From Joostella atrarenae (GTDB lineage Bacteria; Bacteroidota; Bacteroidia; Flavobacteriales; Flavobacteriaceae): a stretch of DNA of 64,000 nucleotides. Numbering within the stretch: position 1 is the stretch's first letter; each line of letters opens with the position of its first letter. Positions 8,988-17,634 of the stretch are shown piece after piece. The notes under the pieces were generated by a model. It did not search any database. It had not been told where the DNA came from and saw nothing but the letters and a program-made list of their open reading frames with translations. The DNA lies in the NCBI RefSeq assembly GCF_021764745.1, contig NZ_JAETXX010000003.1:124001-188000 (forward strand), written 5' to 3'. The position numbers were made by a program, and so were the translations under genes.

Positions 8988-9529
8988 TGCGAATAATATC
9001 AGGAAAATATAAAGGAAAAAGATTAATGGCTCCGCAAAAGCTCCCTGTTCGTCCTACAACAGATTTTGCTAAAGAAGCGCTATTTAATATCCTAAACAAC
9101 GTATATTATTTTGATGAAATTTCTGTTTTAGACCTATTTTCTGGAACCGGAAATATAAGTTTCGAATTTGCTAGCAGAGGGGTTCCTACCATTACTTCTG
9201 TAGATGCGCACGCTGGTTGTGTTCAATATATTGGCAAGATTAAAGACGAATTAGAGTTTCCTATAAAAACTATAAAAAGTGATGTTTTTACTTTCCTAGA
9301 AAAATCTATCATCACTGCAGATATTATTTTTGCAGATCCACCTTACGACCTTTCAAAAGAGCAATTTGGAAGAATAGCTACGATCGTAAAAGAAAGAAAC
9401 TTACTAAATGAGGACGGGACTCTTATCATTGAGCACTCAAAAGACACCGATTTAAGTGAATACGAAGGTTTTACTGATGCTCGAAAATATGGAGGAAGTG
9501 TATTTAGCTTTTTTGAATTCGATTCGTAA
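8987..9529 (+). CDS. rsmD: 16S rRNA (guanine(966)-N2)-methyltransferase
   Basis: SAM-dependent methyltransferase that modifies G966 of 16S rRNA in the assembled small subunit. Begins MRIISGKYKGKRL and contains RPTTDFAKEALFNIL, the family N-terminal signature; motif I is VLDLFSGTGNISFE near residues 45-58; the catalytic (D/N)PPY is ADPPYDL near 116-122. Length (180) is normal. The ATG overlaps the stop of DUF3822 (TAATG), indicating coupled translation. Confidence 0.93.
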   Translation: MRIISGKYKGKRLMAPQKLPVRPTTDFAKEALFNILNNVYYFDEISVLDLFSGTGNISFEFASRGVPTITSVDAHAGCVQYIGKIKDELEFPIKTIKSDVFTFLEKSIITADIIFADPPYDLSKEQFGRIATIVKERNLLNEDGTLIIEHSKDTDLSEYEGFTDARKYGGSVFSFFEFDS

Positions 9530-9626
9530 CTACAAGCACCAACAACTGTAATATAGAAATCTTCCGTTTATAAATCTGCCATAAAAAGTAAGAGAAATAA
9601 CCATAGAAATATGAAAACTAATAAAA

Positions 9627-9928
9627 AAAGCAGGTCATAAGCCGGATTCTGTATCTATAAAAGATCCTTATCATTTATCTCGCCGTTACATTACTGCAAC
9701 GTTCTAGCCGCCTACCCTCCAACATCGGGCGCGCAACCCTCAAGCATTGGTTTACATGACGTTGCACCGCATAGAGTTTACCTGATTTCACTACAGCATT
9801 ACCTGTACATCCTTTCTTTTGCACTTGTCCTAATCTTACGACCGACGGCTGTTAGCCGCTATGCTGCGCTGTGGTGTCCGGACTTTCCTCTCTGTATAAA
9901 ACAAAGCGATAAGGTGACCTGCGGCGCA
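9627..9928 (-). ncRNA. rnpB: RNase P RNA (bacterial type A)
   Basis: Catalytic RNA of RNase P, which trims tRNA 5' leaders. On the minus strand the 5' region carries GAGGAAAGTCCGGACACC (9874-9891 on this strand), the universal P4-proximal motif, and the 3' region carries CAGAATCCGGCTTATGACCTGC. The ends pair as P1: GCAGGTCA (5') with TGACCTGC (3'), eight perfect pairs, and the 3' end runs into TTTTTTT, which likely serves as terminator. The extent of about 300 bases is typical. End points are read from the P1 helix and may be off by a few bases. Confidence 0.93.
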
Positions 9929-10282
9929 AAATTAATCTTTTAAACCAAAATCACCCTATATAATTCATTTAAAATACGAGCACTCTATTTCTAAGTAATT
10001 TCTGTGCGGGTTTTCTCCATTACATTCCAAAACCAGGCTTTACGCTTTTAGTTTTAGCAAGCCATAAACAAAAGCTTGCCAAAAGCTAATCACTGCAATC
10101 CTTACCCGAAAAGTTACAACATATAATAGTCCCAATTCATTATTAATACAATTATACAGACATCCCATAAATTTCTGTCATCACACTTTTCGACTATACT
10201 TTTAAACTCACTTTATACATTTCATTGTTAATAATTAAATACAAAATCATATCTAAAAGTGAGAATATAAACTTTCAATCTT
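9929..10282. other. Intergenic region between rnpB and dnaX
   Basis: 354 bases without a convincing gene. It must hold the rnpB promoter (leftward) and sequences upstream of dnaX. The only structure I see is an inverted repeat GCAAGC...GCTTGC around 10059-10081, of unknown role. Confidence 0.5.
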
Positions 10283-10290
10283 TATATTTG
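10283..10290 (+). promoter_or_regulatory. Predicted -7 promoter element of dnaX (near-leaderless)
   Basis: TATATTTG matches the Bacteroidota -7 consensus and ends only 5 bases before the dnaX ATG at 10296. Transcription starting about 7 bases downstream would begin at or next to the A of the ATG, giving a leaderless mRNA. Confidence 0.5.
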
Positions 10291-10295
10291 TAGCA

Positions 10296-12011
10296 ATGGA
10301 ACACTTTGTAGTATCTGCTCGCAAATATAGACCTAAGACATTTAAAGACGTGGTAGGCCAACAGGCTATTACCAATACGTTGCTCAATGCTATTGATAAC
10401 AATCATTTAGCACAAGCATTGCTTTTTTGTGGACCTCGTGGTGTTGGTAAAACAACCTGCGCCAGAATCTTAGCGAAAAAAATTAATGACGATGGTACTC
10501 ATAGTGAAGATGAAGACTTCGCCTTTAATATTTTCGAATTAGATGCAGCTTCCAATAACTCCGTAGACGATATTAGAAGTTTAATAGACCAAGTTAGAAT
10601 CCCTCCACAAGTAGGACAATATAAAGTCTATATTATTGATGAGGTGCACATGCTTTCACAAGCAGCTTTTAATGCTTTCCTTAAAACATTAGAAGAGCCA
10701 CCAAAGCATGCCATTTTTATTCTTGCAACTACAGAGAAACACAAGATAATCCCAACAATATTATCTCGTTGTCAGATTTTCGATTTCAAAAGGATCACCG
10801 TTAGAGATGCTAAAGAATATCTTAAATATATCGCCGAAAGTCAAGGGATAGAAGCTGAAGATGATGCGCTTCATATCATTGCTCAAAAAGCAGATGGCGC
10901 CATGAGAGACGCTCTTTCTATTTTCGATAGAGTTGTAAGTTTTACAGGTAAAAACTTAACGCGACAAGCAGTTACAGAAAACCTAAACGTATTAGACTAC
11001 GAAACTTATTTCGAAGCTACAGATTTAATTTTAGAGGGTGAAATTCCAAAACTATTAGTAGATTTTAATAGAATCTTATCATTAGGTTTTGATGGTCACC
11101 ATTTTATAGCAGGATTAGCATCTCACTTTAGAGATCTTTTAGTTTGCCAAAATGAAGCAACCATTCCTCTTTTAGAAGTAGGAGACGATACCAAACAAAA
11201 GTACCTTTCTCAAAGCAAGAAAGCATCGAGAGCCTTTTTATTGCAAGGAATAGAAACCGCCAACAACTGCGACCTTAATTACCGAAGCAGTCGGAATCAG
11301 CGACTTCTAGTCGAACTTTGCCTAATGAAACTTGCCTCCATCAATCACGATGGAGAAAAAAAAAAAGGTAGCAACTACATAATCCCTCCTTCTTTTTTTA
11401 AGATAGGCACAGAAGTAACAAAACCTCAACCTGAGAAAACAACAACTTCTACTCCGTCTGCAGTTAATACACAAGAAGCTACTACTCCACCTCCAAAAGA
11501 GAAAAAAGTAGAAACTCCAGTGATTAATACAAGTGCAGCGGTTAAAAATAGAGTTTCAGGTCTTTCACTTTCCAGTATAAAAAGAAAAAGAGAGCATGAA
11601 CTTCAGGCAAAAAAGAATCATGCTGTAGATGAAAAGAATCTACCCAAAGATCCTTTTGATGAACAAACAATGCAAAGACATTGGGAAGATTATGTTGATC
11701 AGATTGAAAAAGATGGAAAGAAGATTCTTGCTTCTGCATTAGGATCAGATACACCTCGACTAAAAGGGCCTGATAAAATATGGATTGAGCTCGCAAACGA
11801 CACATTAAAAAAGGAAGTTGAGCGTGATCAATACCCATTGATGGAATATCTAAAGAAAAACCTTAATAACTTCCATATTGAGCTTTATATAACCATCAAC
11901 GAAAATGCAGAAAAGCAATATGCTTTTACGCCTCAAGATAAATATGAAAAGCTACGCGAAAAAAATCCACTCATAGATAAGCTTCGTATAGAGTTTGATC
12001 TCGATGTGTAA
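10296..12011 (+). CDS. dnaX: DNA polymerase III subunit gamma/tau
   Basis: AAA+ motor of the replicative clamp loader, 571 residues. Walker A is GPRGVGKT at 46-53; Walker B is IDEVHMLS; sensor 1 is ILATTEKHK; the SRC arginine finger motif is in ILSRCQIFDF. Between Walker A and the ELDAASNN motif (about 62-82), the usual four-cysteine zinc module is replaced by a short acidic loop without cysteines. A Pro/Thr-rich linker (about 370-420) joins the motor to a C-terminal tau-like domain. An A-run at about 11351-11365 within the gene is not followed by a visible early stop signal, so I cannot claim programmed frameshifting to make gamma. Confidence 0.93.
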   Translation: MEHFVVSARKYRPKTFKDVVGQQAITNTLLNAIDNNHLAQALLFCGPRGVGKTTCARILAKKINDDGTHSEDEDFAFNIFELDAASNNSVDDIRSLIDQVRIPPQVGQYKVYIIDEVHMLSQAAFNAFLKTLEEPPKHAIFILATTEKHKIIPTILSRCQIFDFKRITVRDAKEYLKYIAESQGIEAEDDALHIIAQKADGAMRDALSIFDRVVSFTGKNLTRQAVTENLNVLDYETYFEATDLILEGEIPKLLVDFNRILSLGFDGHHFIAGLASHFRDLLVCQNEATIPLLEVGDDTKQKYLSQSKKASRAFLLQGIETANNCDLNYRSSRNQRLLVELCLMKLASINHDGEKKKGSNYIIPPSFFKIGTEVTKPQPEKTTTSTPSAVNTQEATTPPPKEKKVETPVINTSAAVKNRVSGLSLSSIKRKREHELQAKKNHAVDEKNLPKDPFDEQTMQRHWEDYVDQIEKDGKKILASALGSDTPRLKGPDKIWIELANDTLKKEVERDQYPLMEYLKKNLNNFHIELYITINENAEKQYAFTPQDKYEKLREKNPLIDKLRIEFDLDV

Positions 12012-12024
12012 TATCTAAATCTTT

Positions 12025-12519
12025 ATGATGGTTTTTAAAAATATTTTCACGCTGTGTATTATTTTAATAGCCACTAATTCTTTCTCACAAACAACAGAAT
12101 GCAATCTCCAAAAGGAAAATAAAGCGTGGTTAGCAGAATTTAGAAGAACTGATAACATCCCTGATCAGCTCTCTTTGATTATACAAAAGATAAAATCTGA
12201 CACTGTCTACACTAGACTAAAATCTGTAATCAACAAACCACATAGCTCTCGAATCCATAACTATGTTGACAAAAATAACAATTTATGCGGCACTAAGATT
12301 CTTTTTACAATCGATTCCCACAAAATTGACTTAAACGAGCGTCCAAGTGACATTAAAGTAGTTAACAAATTGTCTGCCAAACAAATAGAAAGTATCACTT
12401 TTATGGAACCAAAAATGGCTAGCGCTTTATTTGGTTCACATGGAAATAAAGGCGCTGTTATCATAAATAGTAAAAATGAAATATTAAATACACTAATAAA
12501 TAAAGCGCATAGTGAATAG
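12025..12519 (+). CDS. Secreted hypothetical protein with TonB-plug-like C-terminal motif
   Basis: 164 residues with a signal peptide (hydrophobic to about residue 20, ending SFS-Q). Not a recognised family. Near residues 112-150 the sequence reads like the end of a TonB-dependent receptor plug: a sequence of the type I-E-S-I-x-F-x-E-P...A-x-x-L-F-G-x-x-G-x-x-G-A-V-I-I-x-S, which parallels the IESIEVLKG..AxLYGSxGANGVVLIT of the SusC protein at 22988. The protein is far too short to be a receptor. Such isolated plug-like domains occur in Bacteroidota envelope proteins. It follows dnaX by 13 bases. Confidence 0.6.
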   Translation: MMVFKNIFTLCIILIATNSFSQTTECNLQKENKAWLAEFRRTDNIPDQLSLIIQKIKSDTVYTRLKSVINKPHSSRIHNYVDKNNNLCGTKILFTIDSHKIDLNERPSDIKVVNKLSAKQIESITFMEPKMASALFGSHGNKGAVIINSKNEILNTLINKAHSE

Positions 12520-12550
12520 AATGAGATTCAGGATATTGTATTAAAGTTGG

Positions 12551-12558
12551 TATATTTG
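12551..12558 (+). promoter_or_regulatory. Predicted -7 promoter element of miaE
   Basis: TATATTTG matches TAnnTTTG and lies 26 bases before the miaE ATG at 12584. Confidence 0.5.
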
Positions 12559-12583
12559 TAATTCACTTAAATGAAATTAGATT

Positions 12584-13165
12584 ATGCTCGGCCTGAAACT
12601 TCCCACAGACCCACGATGGGTTAATATCGTTGAAAAGAATTTAGAAGAAATACTTACAGATCATGCTTTTTGCGAACAAAAGGCTACAAGTACCGCTATT
12701 TCATTTATAGTTTTATTTCCTGAATATACAGACATAGTACAAGAAATGACTGCTTTGGTCAAAGAAGAGATTAGTCATTTTAAAATGGTTCATGATAAAA
12801 TAATCGAACGAGGTTGGACACTTGGTCGTGATCGAAAAGACGAATATGTAAACAAACTAATGACATTTTTTCCTAAAGGAGGAAGTAGAACCACATTTAT
12901 GGTGCATAAATTACTTTATGCTGCTTTAATTGAAGCTAGAAGTTGTGAGCGTTTCCGACTATTATCTGAAAACCTAGAAGATGAAGAACTACGTGTTTTT
13001 TATAAGAATTTAATGGTAAGTGAAGCTAATCATTATACAATGTTCTTACAGTTTGCTCGTAAATATGGCGACACAGAAGAAGTAAATAAAAAATGGCAAG
13101 CACTTTTAGATTTTGAGGCTGAAATAATGAAAAACCTTGGAAAAAAAGAAACCGTACACGGTTAA
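12584..13165 (+). CDS. miaE: tRNA-(ms2io6A)-hydroxylase
   Basis: Non-haem di-iron monooxygenase that hydroxylates the isopentenyl group of ms2i6A37 in tRNA. 193 residues, the usual size. Iron ligands fit a ferritin-like four-helix bundle: E in LTDHAFCEQKAT, E..H in VKEEISHFKMVH, E in AALIEARSCERF and E..H in VSEANHYTMF. The MLGLKLPTDPRWV start and HAFCEQKA segment are typical of MiaE. It is followed by a strong bidirectional terminator. Confidence 0.92.
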   Translation: MLGLKLPTDPRWVNIVEKNLEEILTDHAFCEQKATSTAISFIVLFPEYTDIVQEMTALVKEEISHFKMVHDKIIERGWTLGRDRKDEYVNKLMTFFPKGGSRTTFMVHKLLYAALIEARSCERFRLLSENLEDEELRVFYKNLMVSEANHYTMFLQFARKYGDTEEVNKKWQALLDFEAEIMKNLGKKETVHG

Positions 13166-13183
13166 TAAATACAATATCTTCAC

Positions 13184-13220
13184 AAAATAGCCTCGTAGAA
13201 ATATTCTATGAGGCTATTTT
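13184..13220. terminator. Bidirectional intrinsic terminator between miaE and ppx
   Basis: Inverted repeat AAAATAGCCTC...GAGGCTATTTT with an inner imperfect stem, A-run on one side and T-run on the other. It serves the convergent genes miaE and ppx. Confidence 0.8.
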
Positions 13221-13268
13221 ATAAATGAATTACAATGCAAAAAGTATCGTTTCAAATATCAAATGACA

Positions 13269-14180
13269 TTAAACAAAAAGCATACTTTTTTCCTTCTCTG
13301 TATTATACAAAAGCTTAATAATACCATCCGAAAGTCCTATTTTAGGAACGTGTATTTTTTTTGCTCCACTCCATTTAGAGGCATTTAAGTAAATTCTAGA
13401 GGCTGGTATAATTACGTCTGCTCGATCTGGATTTAAACCTAATTCGGAGATTCTTTCATCATAACTAAGCTCTTGAAGAAACTGATATTGTGCATTTAAA
13501 TAAATGTACGACAAGGGTTCTCCTGCCTTTCTACCCGACATCTTAAACAGCTTATTAATATTTCCTCCTGAACCTATTATTTCGATTCCCTTATATTTTT
13601 TTGAATTATGCTTTATCCACTTTTCGATATCTTTCCAGGTTTCGGCAGATATCATTTCATTTAAAAGACGTACAGTACCTATTTTATAAGATTTTGAAGC
13701 CACAATTTTACCATCACTAAAAATAGTAAACTCAGTACTCCCTCCTCCTACATCAATATATAAATAGGTCTTATCTTTATCTATTAAACTATGTAAATCT
13801 GTAGATGCGATAATAGCAGCTTCCTTTTTACCATCTATTATTTCTATGTCGATACCAGCCTTTTTTGATATAATCTCAACAAGTTCATTTCCGTTATTTG
13901 CTTCCCTCATTGCGGATGTTGCACAAGCCATATACTTTTCGACACCATTAACTTTCATTATAAGCTTAAAAGCCTTCATGGTATCAATCATTCGTTCGGA
14001 GTTTTGCTTAGAAATTTCTCCTACGGTAAATGAATCTTGACCCAAACGAACAGGAACCCTTACTAAAGAACTCTTTTTAAATTGAGTTTCCTTATCCTCA
14101 TATTCAATAACATTATTAATCAGTAACCTAACTGCATTTGAACCAATATCAATAGCTGCAAACTTCCTAATCTTCAACAT
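13269..14180 (-). CDS. ppx: Exopolyphosphatase (Ppx/GppA family)
   Basis: Releases phosphate from polyphosphate ends or hydrolyses pppGpp. ASKHA fold of 303 residues: phosphate-1 motif AAIDIGSNAVRLLI at residues 8-21, phosphate-2 motif YIDVGGGSTEF near 150, catalytic region with MACATSAMREA (C-A-T-S-A-x-R-x-A), and adenosine-type motif EIIGSGGNINKL. It is the short two-domain form without the C-terminal HD extension. It ends the sixA-ppk1-ppx operon, with 9 bases between its start and the ppk1 stop, so synthesis and breakdown of polyphosphate are encoded together. Confidence 0.88.
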   Translation of the reverse strand: MLKIRKFAAIDIGSNAVRLLINNVIEYEDKETQFKKSSLVRVPVRLGQDSFTVGEISKQNSERMIDTMKAFKLIMKVNGVEKYMACATSAMREANNGNELVEIISKKAGIDIEIIDGKKEAAIIASTDLHSLIDKDKTYLYIDVGGGSTEFTIFSDGKIVASKSYKIGTVRLLNEMISAETWKDIEKWIKHNSKKYKGIEIIGSGGNINKLFKMSGRKAGEPLSYIYLNAQYQFLQELSYDERISELGLNPDRADVIIPASRIYLNASKWSGAKKIHVPKIGLSDGIIKLLYNTEKEKSMLFV

Positions 14181-14189
14181 CTATCTGTT

Positions 14190-16295
14190 TTATCCTTTTA
14201 TACTTTGTTTTCTTAGGTAATACTCATATGTCTCAAATTGAGATCTATGTTTTACTCCTTTTTCTTTTCTATATGCATTGTCATGTCTTTCAGAAAAAAT
14301 TCTGGCTTTCACATTATCCTTCCAGCAAATCTCGAAAGTGTCCAGCAATTCTTGTTTTATCTCTTCATCGTAAATCGGACAACCAACTTCTACTCTAAAA
14401 TCTAAATTTCTTGTCATCCAATCAGCAGAAGAAATATAGAACAATGGATCTCCTGCATTTCCAAATACAAATAATCTAGTATGCTCCAAAAATCTATCTA
14501 CCACACTAATAGCTTCAATATTCTCACTCATTCCAGGAACTCCTGGTATTAAACAACAGGTTCCTCGAACGATAAGTTGTATTTTAACACCACTCCTACT
14601 TGCTTCATATAGTTTATCTACCATTTTATAACTGGTAAAACTATTCATCTTGATTTTTATAAAAGCTTCTTTTCCCTCTTTAGCATTTTTTATCTCATTA
14701 TCTATAAGCTTAAAGAATGTTCTTTTTGTATAATGAGGAGAAACTATTAAATGTTTGTATTTATTAATCTTATAATTAGTTTCAAAGAAGTCAAACACCT
14801 TATCCAACTCTTTTAATATTCCCTGATCAGCAGTAAAAAGTGTATAATCAGTATATATTTTTGCAGTCGATTCATTGAAGTTTCCAGTGCTTATAAAACC
14901 ATATCGAACTGTTTTATCATCTTCTACACGTTCTATTAAGCATATTTTACTATGAACTTTTAAACCTTGTACTCCAAAAATAAGCTTTACCCCTTCAGAT
15001 TGTAATTGCTCAGCATATTCGATATTAGCTTCTTCATCGAACCTTGCTTGCAGCTCTATTTGCACCGTTACATCTTTTCCGTTCTTAACTGCATTAATTA
15101 AAGAACTTGCTACCTGAGAATTTCTTGCCAACCTATAGACAGTAACTTTTATAGTTTTTACTTTAGGATCAATAGCAGCTTCTCTCAAAAATTTAACCAC
15201 ATTAGAGAATGTATGGTATGGAGCATATTGCAAATAATCTTTCTTTGCAATAGCTTCAAATAAACTCCCATCATGAGTTAATCCCTTTACAGGTAATGGT
15301 GGAAACTTTTTATACAAAAGATCTGCTCTTCCCAAACTAGGGAATCCCATATAATCTCTTCTATTATGATATCTACCACCAGGAATTACACTATCGGTAT
15401 CATCTATTCCCATCTTATCTTTTAAGAATTTTAGGGTATCTTTCTCTATTTCCTTATCGTAAACAAATCTAACAGGCTCACTGATCCTTCTTCCTCGAAC
15501 ACTAGAAGATATTTTTTCAATAAAACTTTTACTCAGGTCACTATCAATATCTAATTCTGCATCCCTAGTAATTTTTATCATATGTGCAGAAAGGGAATCG
15601 TAATTGAAAATATTAAAAATACTTCCCATACAGTAACGAATAAGGTCATCCAAAATGATGATGTATTGTTTATCCCCCTTACTAGGAAGCACTACGAAAC
15701 GTTCAATAGTTTTAGGAATTTCAACTAAAGCATAACGCACTTCTTTAGATTTAGCTTTAAAAAGTCCTTTTACTCCATCTTGTTTCCCATCAAGCTTCAT
15801 GGTCATTTTTACAGCCAAATACCCTGCACTATCTTTCAGGTTAGGAATCTCGTCCAAATCGTTTAACATGATAGTCACCAAAGCCGGACTCACCTTATCA
15901 TAAAAATAATTTCTCACGAAGTCATTCTGCTCAGGAGTTACCTCATCTTCTTTGATCATAAAGATATTCTCCTCCTCCAGTTCTCGTTCAATATGACTTA
16001 AAATACGAAGACTTTCAGTTTGCTGATTAATTACAATCTGAGTAATGTCATCCATCAAATCTTTAGCTTTCGCTCCTCCTAAAACACTCTTTCCTGTTTT
16101 TCCAGATAATGCAATACGCTTTACTGTAGCATATCTAACTTTAAAAAATTCATCTAAATTATTAGAAAAAATACCCAAGAAACGTAGCCTTTCAATAAGC
16201 GGCACAGAAACATCTTCTGCTTCTTGTAAAACTCTGGCATTAAATTGTAGCCAACTAATCTCTCTATTTATGTATTGGTTCTTTACTTCGTTCAT
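14190..16295 (-). CDS. ppk1: Polyphosphate kinase 1
   Basis: Reversibly transfers the terminal phosphate of ATP to polyphosphate. 701 residues with the four-domain plan: N-terminal NREISWLQFNARVLQEA, head domain with FFKVRYA, and two PLD-like domains. The phosphorylated histidine sits in LKVHSKICLIER (E. coli VHAKM), followed by FISTGNFNESTAKIYTDY; the second catalytic His is in EHTRLFVFGN, followed by ISSADWMTRNLDFRVE. It directly abuts the SixA-like gene (its ATG begins the base after that stop) and precedes ppx. Confidence 0.96.
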   Translation of the reverse strand: MNEVKNQYINREISWLQFNARVLQEAEDVSVPLIERLRFLGIFSNNLDEFFKVRYATVKRIALSGKTGKSVLGGAKAKDLMDDITQIVINQQTESLRILSHIERELEEENIFMIKEDEVTPEQNDFVRNYFYDKVSPALVTIMLNDLDEIPNLKDSAGYLAVKMTMKLDGKQDGVKGLFKAKSKEVRYALVEIPKTIERFVVLPSKGDKQYIIILDDLIRYCMGSIFNIFNYDSLSAHMIKITRDAELDIDSDLSKSFIEKISSSVRGRRISEPVRFVYDKEIEKDTLKFLKDKMGIDDTDSVIPGGRYHNRRDYMGFPSLGRADLLYKKFPPLPVKGLTHDGSLFEAIAKKDYLQYAPYHTFSNVVKFLREAAIDPKVKTIKVTVYRLARNSQVASSLINAVKNGKDVTVQIELQARFDEEANIEYAEQLQSEGVKLIFGVQGLKVHSKICLIERVEDDKTVRYGFISTGNFNESTAKIYTDYTLFTADQGILKELDKVFDFFETNYKINKYKHLIVSPHYTKRTFFKLIDNEIKNAKEGKEAFIKIKMNSFTSYKMVDKLYEASRSGVKIQLIVRGTCCLIPGVPGMSENIEAISVVDRFLEHTRLFVFGNAGDPLFYISSADWMTRNLDFRVEVGCPIYDEEIKQELLDTFEICWKDNVKARIFSERHDNAYRKEKGVKHRSQFETYEYYLRKQSIKG

Positions 16296-16781
16296 TTATT
16301 TAAATTTCTTTGGAAAAATAATCAGTTCTGTTACTCCTTTTTTGATGTCACTCCAATGGGCTACATCAAATTTTATTTTAACTACTCCAGCTGTTGGAAG
16401 ATTTTCTATAAATTTATCCCCAAAGATATTAGAAATTGATGTGAATGCATGATTATGACCAAAAATCATAACATTATTATAACGATCATCCAACTGTTTT
16501 ATGAAATTAGTGACTGATGAGCCTCCAAAATCGTACAACTGATCTGTAATTATAACTTTAGACATACTAATCTCCAACTGCCTCATAAATATCATACACG
16601 TATGAAGCGCTCTATTTGCGGGACTAGAAAAAACAATATCGGGAGGAGTCAATTCTTTATTAAAATGATTAGAAACTAATATAGCATCATTAATCCCACG
16701 CTCCTTCAACGGACGATCTTTATCATCTACATCAAAATCCCACGAGGATTTGCCATGTCTTATTATAGTAATCTCTTTCAT
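16296..16781 (-). CDS. SixA-like histidine phosphatase
   Basis: Small histidine-phosphatase-superfamily protein of 161 residues. The catalytic RHG triad lies in TIIRHGKSSWD (residues 6-16), with Arg in ANRALHTC and the second His in FGHNHAFTSI. The size and RHGKSSW signature match SixA-type phosphohistidine phosphatases rather than phosphoglycerate mutase. It is the first gene of the operon with ppk1, whose catalysis passes through a phosphohistidine; action on that enzyme is only a suggestion from gene order. Confidence 0.82.
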   Translation of the reverse strand: MKEITIIRHGKSSWDFDVDDKDRPLKERGINDAILVSNHFNKELTPPDIVFSSPANRALHTCMIFMRQLEISMSKVIITDQLYDFGGSSVTNFIKQLDDRYNNVMIFGHNHAFTSISNIFGDKFIENLPTAGVVKIKFDVAHWSDIKKGVTELIIFPKKFK

Positions 16782-16934
16782 TGAAGTCCACTTTAAAAGA
16801 AAATACGGTAAACTTTTGAAAAATAAATCACTTTTCTAAATAACCGAGTCTTAATCTGAAAAATAGTGAATCTTTTATAAATTTCAGTATTTTAAGTCTG
16901 CTTTTTACATTAAAAAACTCTTAAAATTGATCAT

Positions 16935-16992
16935 AAAAAAATAGCTTAGTTTTTATCTCCTCTGATGGAATATAAGAACTAAACTATTTTTA
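16935..16992 (-). terminator. Intrinsic terminator downstream of the CAP protein gene
   Basis: Long imperfect stem (AAAATAGcTTAGTT pairing with AACTAAaCTATTTT) around a 25-base loop. On the minus strand the stem runs into TTTTTTT, so it should end transcription of the gene at 17044; the other strand also ends in T residues. Confidence 0.65.
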
Positions 16993-17043
16993 AATTCTCT
17001 GACCCTCAAAAATCAGATTCTTAAAACACTCAATTGAACATCC

Positions 17044-17538
17044 TTATAATTTTACTAAAATATTTGTGAAGTAATAATCACCTTCGGCATTCTTTTTAGC
17101 AGAAATACCCATATGATTAAAATCTCCTTCAATGTTCTTCCTGTGAGCTTCGCTAGCAATCCATCCATCTACAATTTCTTCTGCAGTTTCATGACCAAAA
17201 CCAACATTCTCTCCAACTATAATAGCCTTGTTTTTTAGCTTTATTTCTTCCTGCCTTTCATTAAAAAAATGATGACAAATTTCCTTTTCAGAAATCATAT
17301 GATCATTATGGGATTGTGCTAATTGAGAAACATTATCAAGTATTTCTAATGGCGGAAGAGCCTTATTGCTTCGATACGTGTTAATTCTAGAGAGAATCTC
17401 TTGTTCGATACTTACATATTCAACTAAAGCTCTTGGGGTAATTTCATTTTCATCGATACTCTCTGAAGAACAGGAGTACAGCGATGAAAAAAGACATAAC
17501 AGCAGGGCAGCTGCTATAGTTTTTTCTACAGCATTCAT
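17044..17538 (-). CDS. CAP/SCP-domain lipoprotein
   Basis: Secreted CAP (cysteine-rich secretory, Antigen 5, PR-1) domain protein of 164 residues. The N-terminus is a lipoprotein signal with lipobox LYSCSS near residues 20-25. The CAP cavity residues are seen as LAQSHNDHM (His), CHHFF (His), VGENVGFG (Glu) and ASEAHRKNIEG (Glu, His), with HMGISA near the end. Bacterial single-domain forms have been linked to surface or biofilm functions; the substrate or ligand is unknown. It is monocistronic, flanked by terminators or gaps. Confidence 0.85.
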   Translation of the reverse strand: MNAVEKTIAAALLLCLFSSLYSCSSESIDENEITPRALVEYVSIEQEILSRINTYRSNKALPPLEILDNVSQLAQSHNDHMISEKEICHHFFNERQEEIKLKNKAIIVGENVGFGHETAEEIVDGWIASEAHRKNIEGDFNHMGISAKKNAEGDYYFTNILVKL

Positions 17539-17634
17539 AGGTATAATATTAAGATTTGGACTAACAATATAGCTATTTTAAACTAAACAACTATATCATC
17601 TTAATAAAATATTCTATAAAACAATGTATTTAAC

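Noticed and set aside
11351-11365. Programmed -1 frameshift in dnaX at the A-run
   Set aside because: The run is long and slippery, but I could not confirm a matching early stop and stimulatory stem as in E. coli dnaX, so no claim is made.
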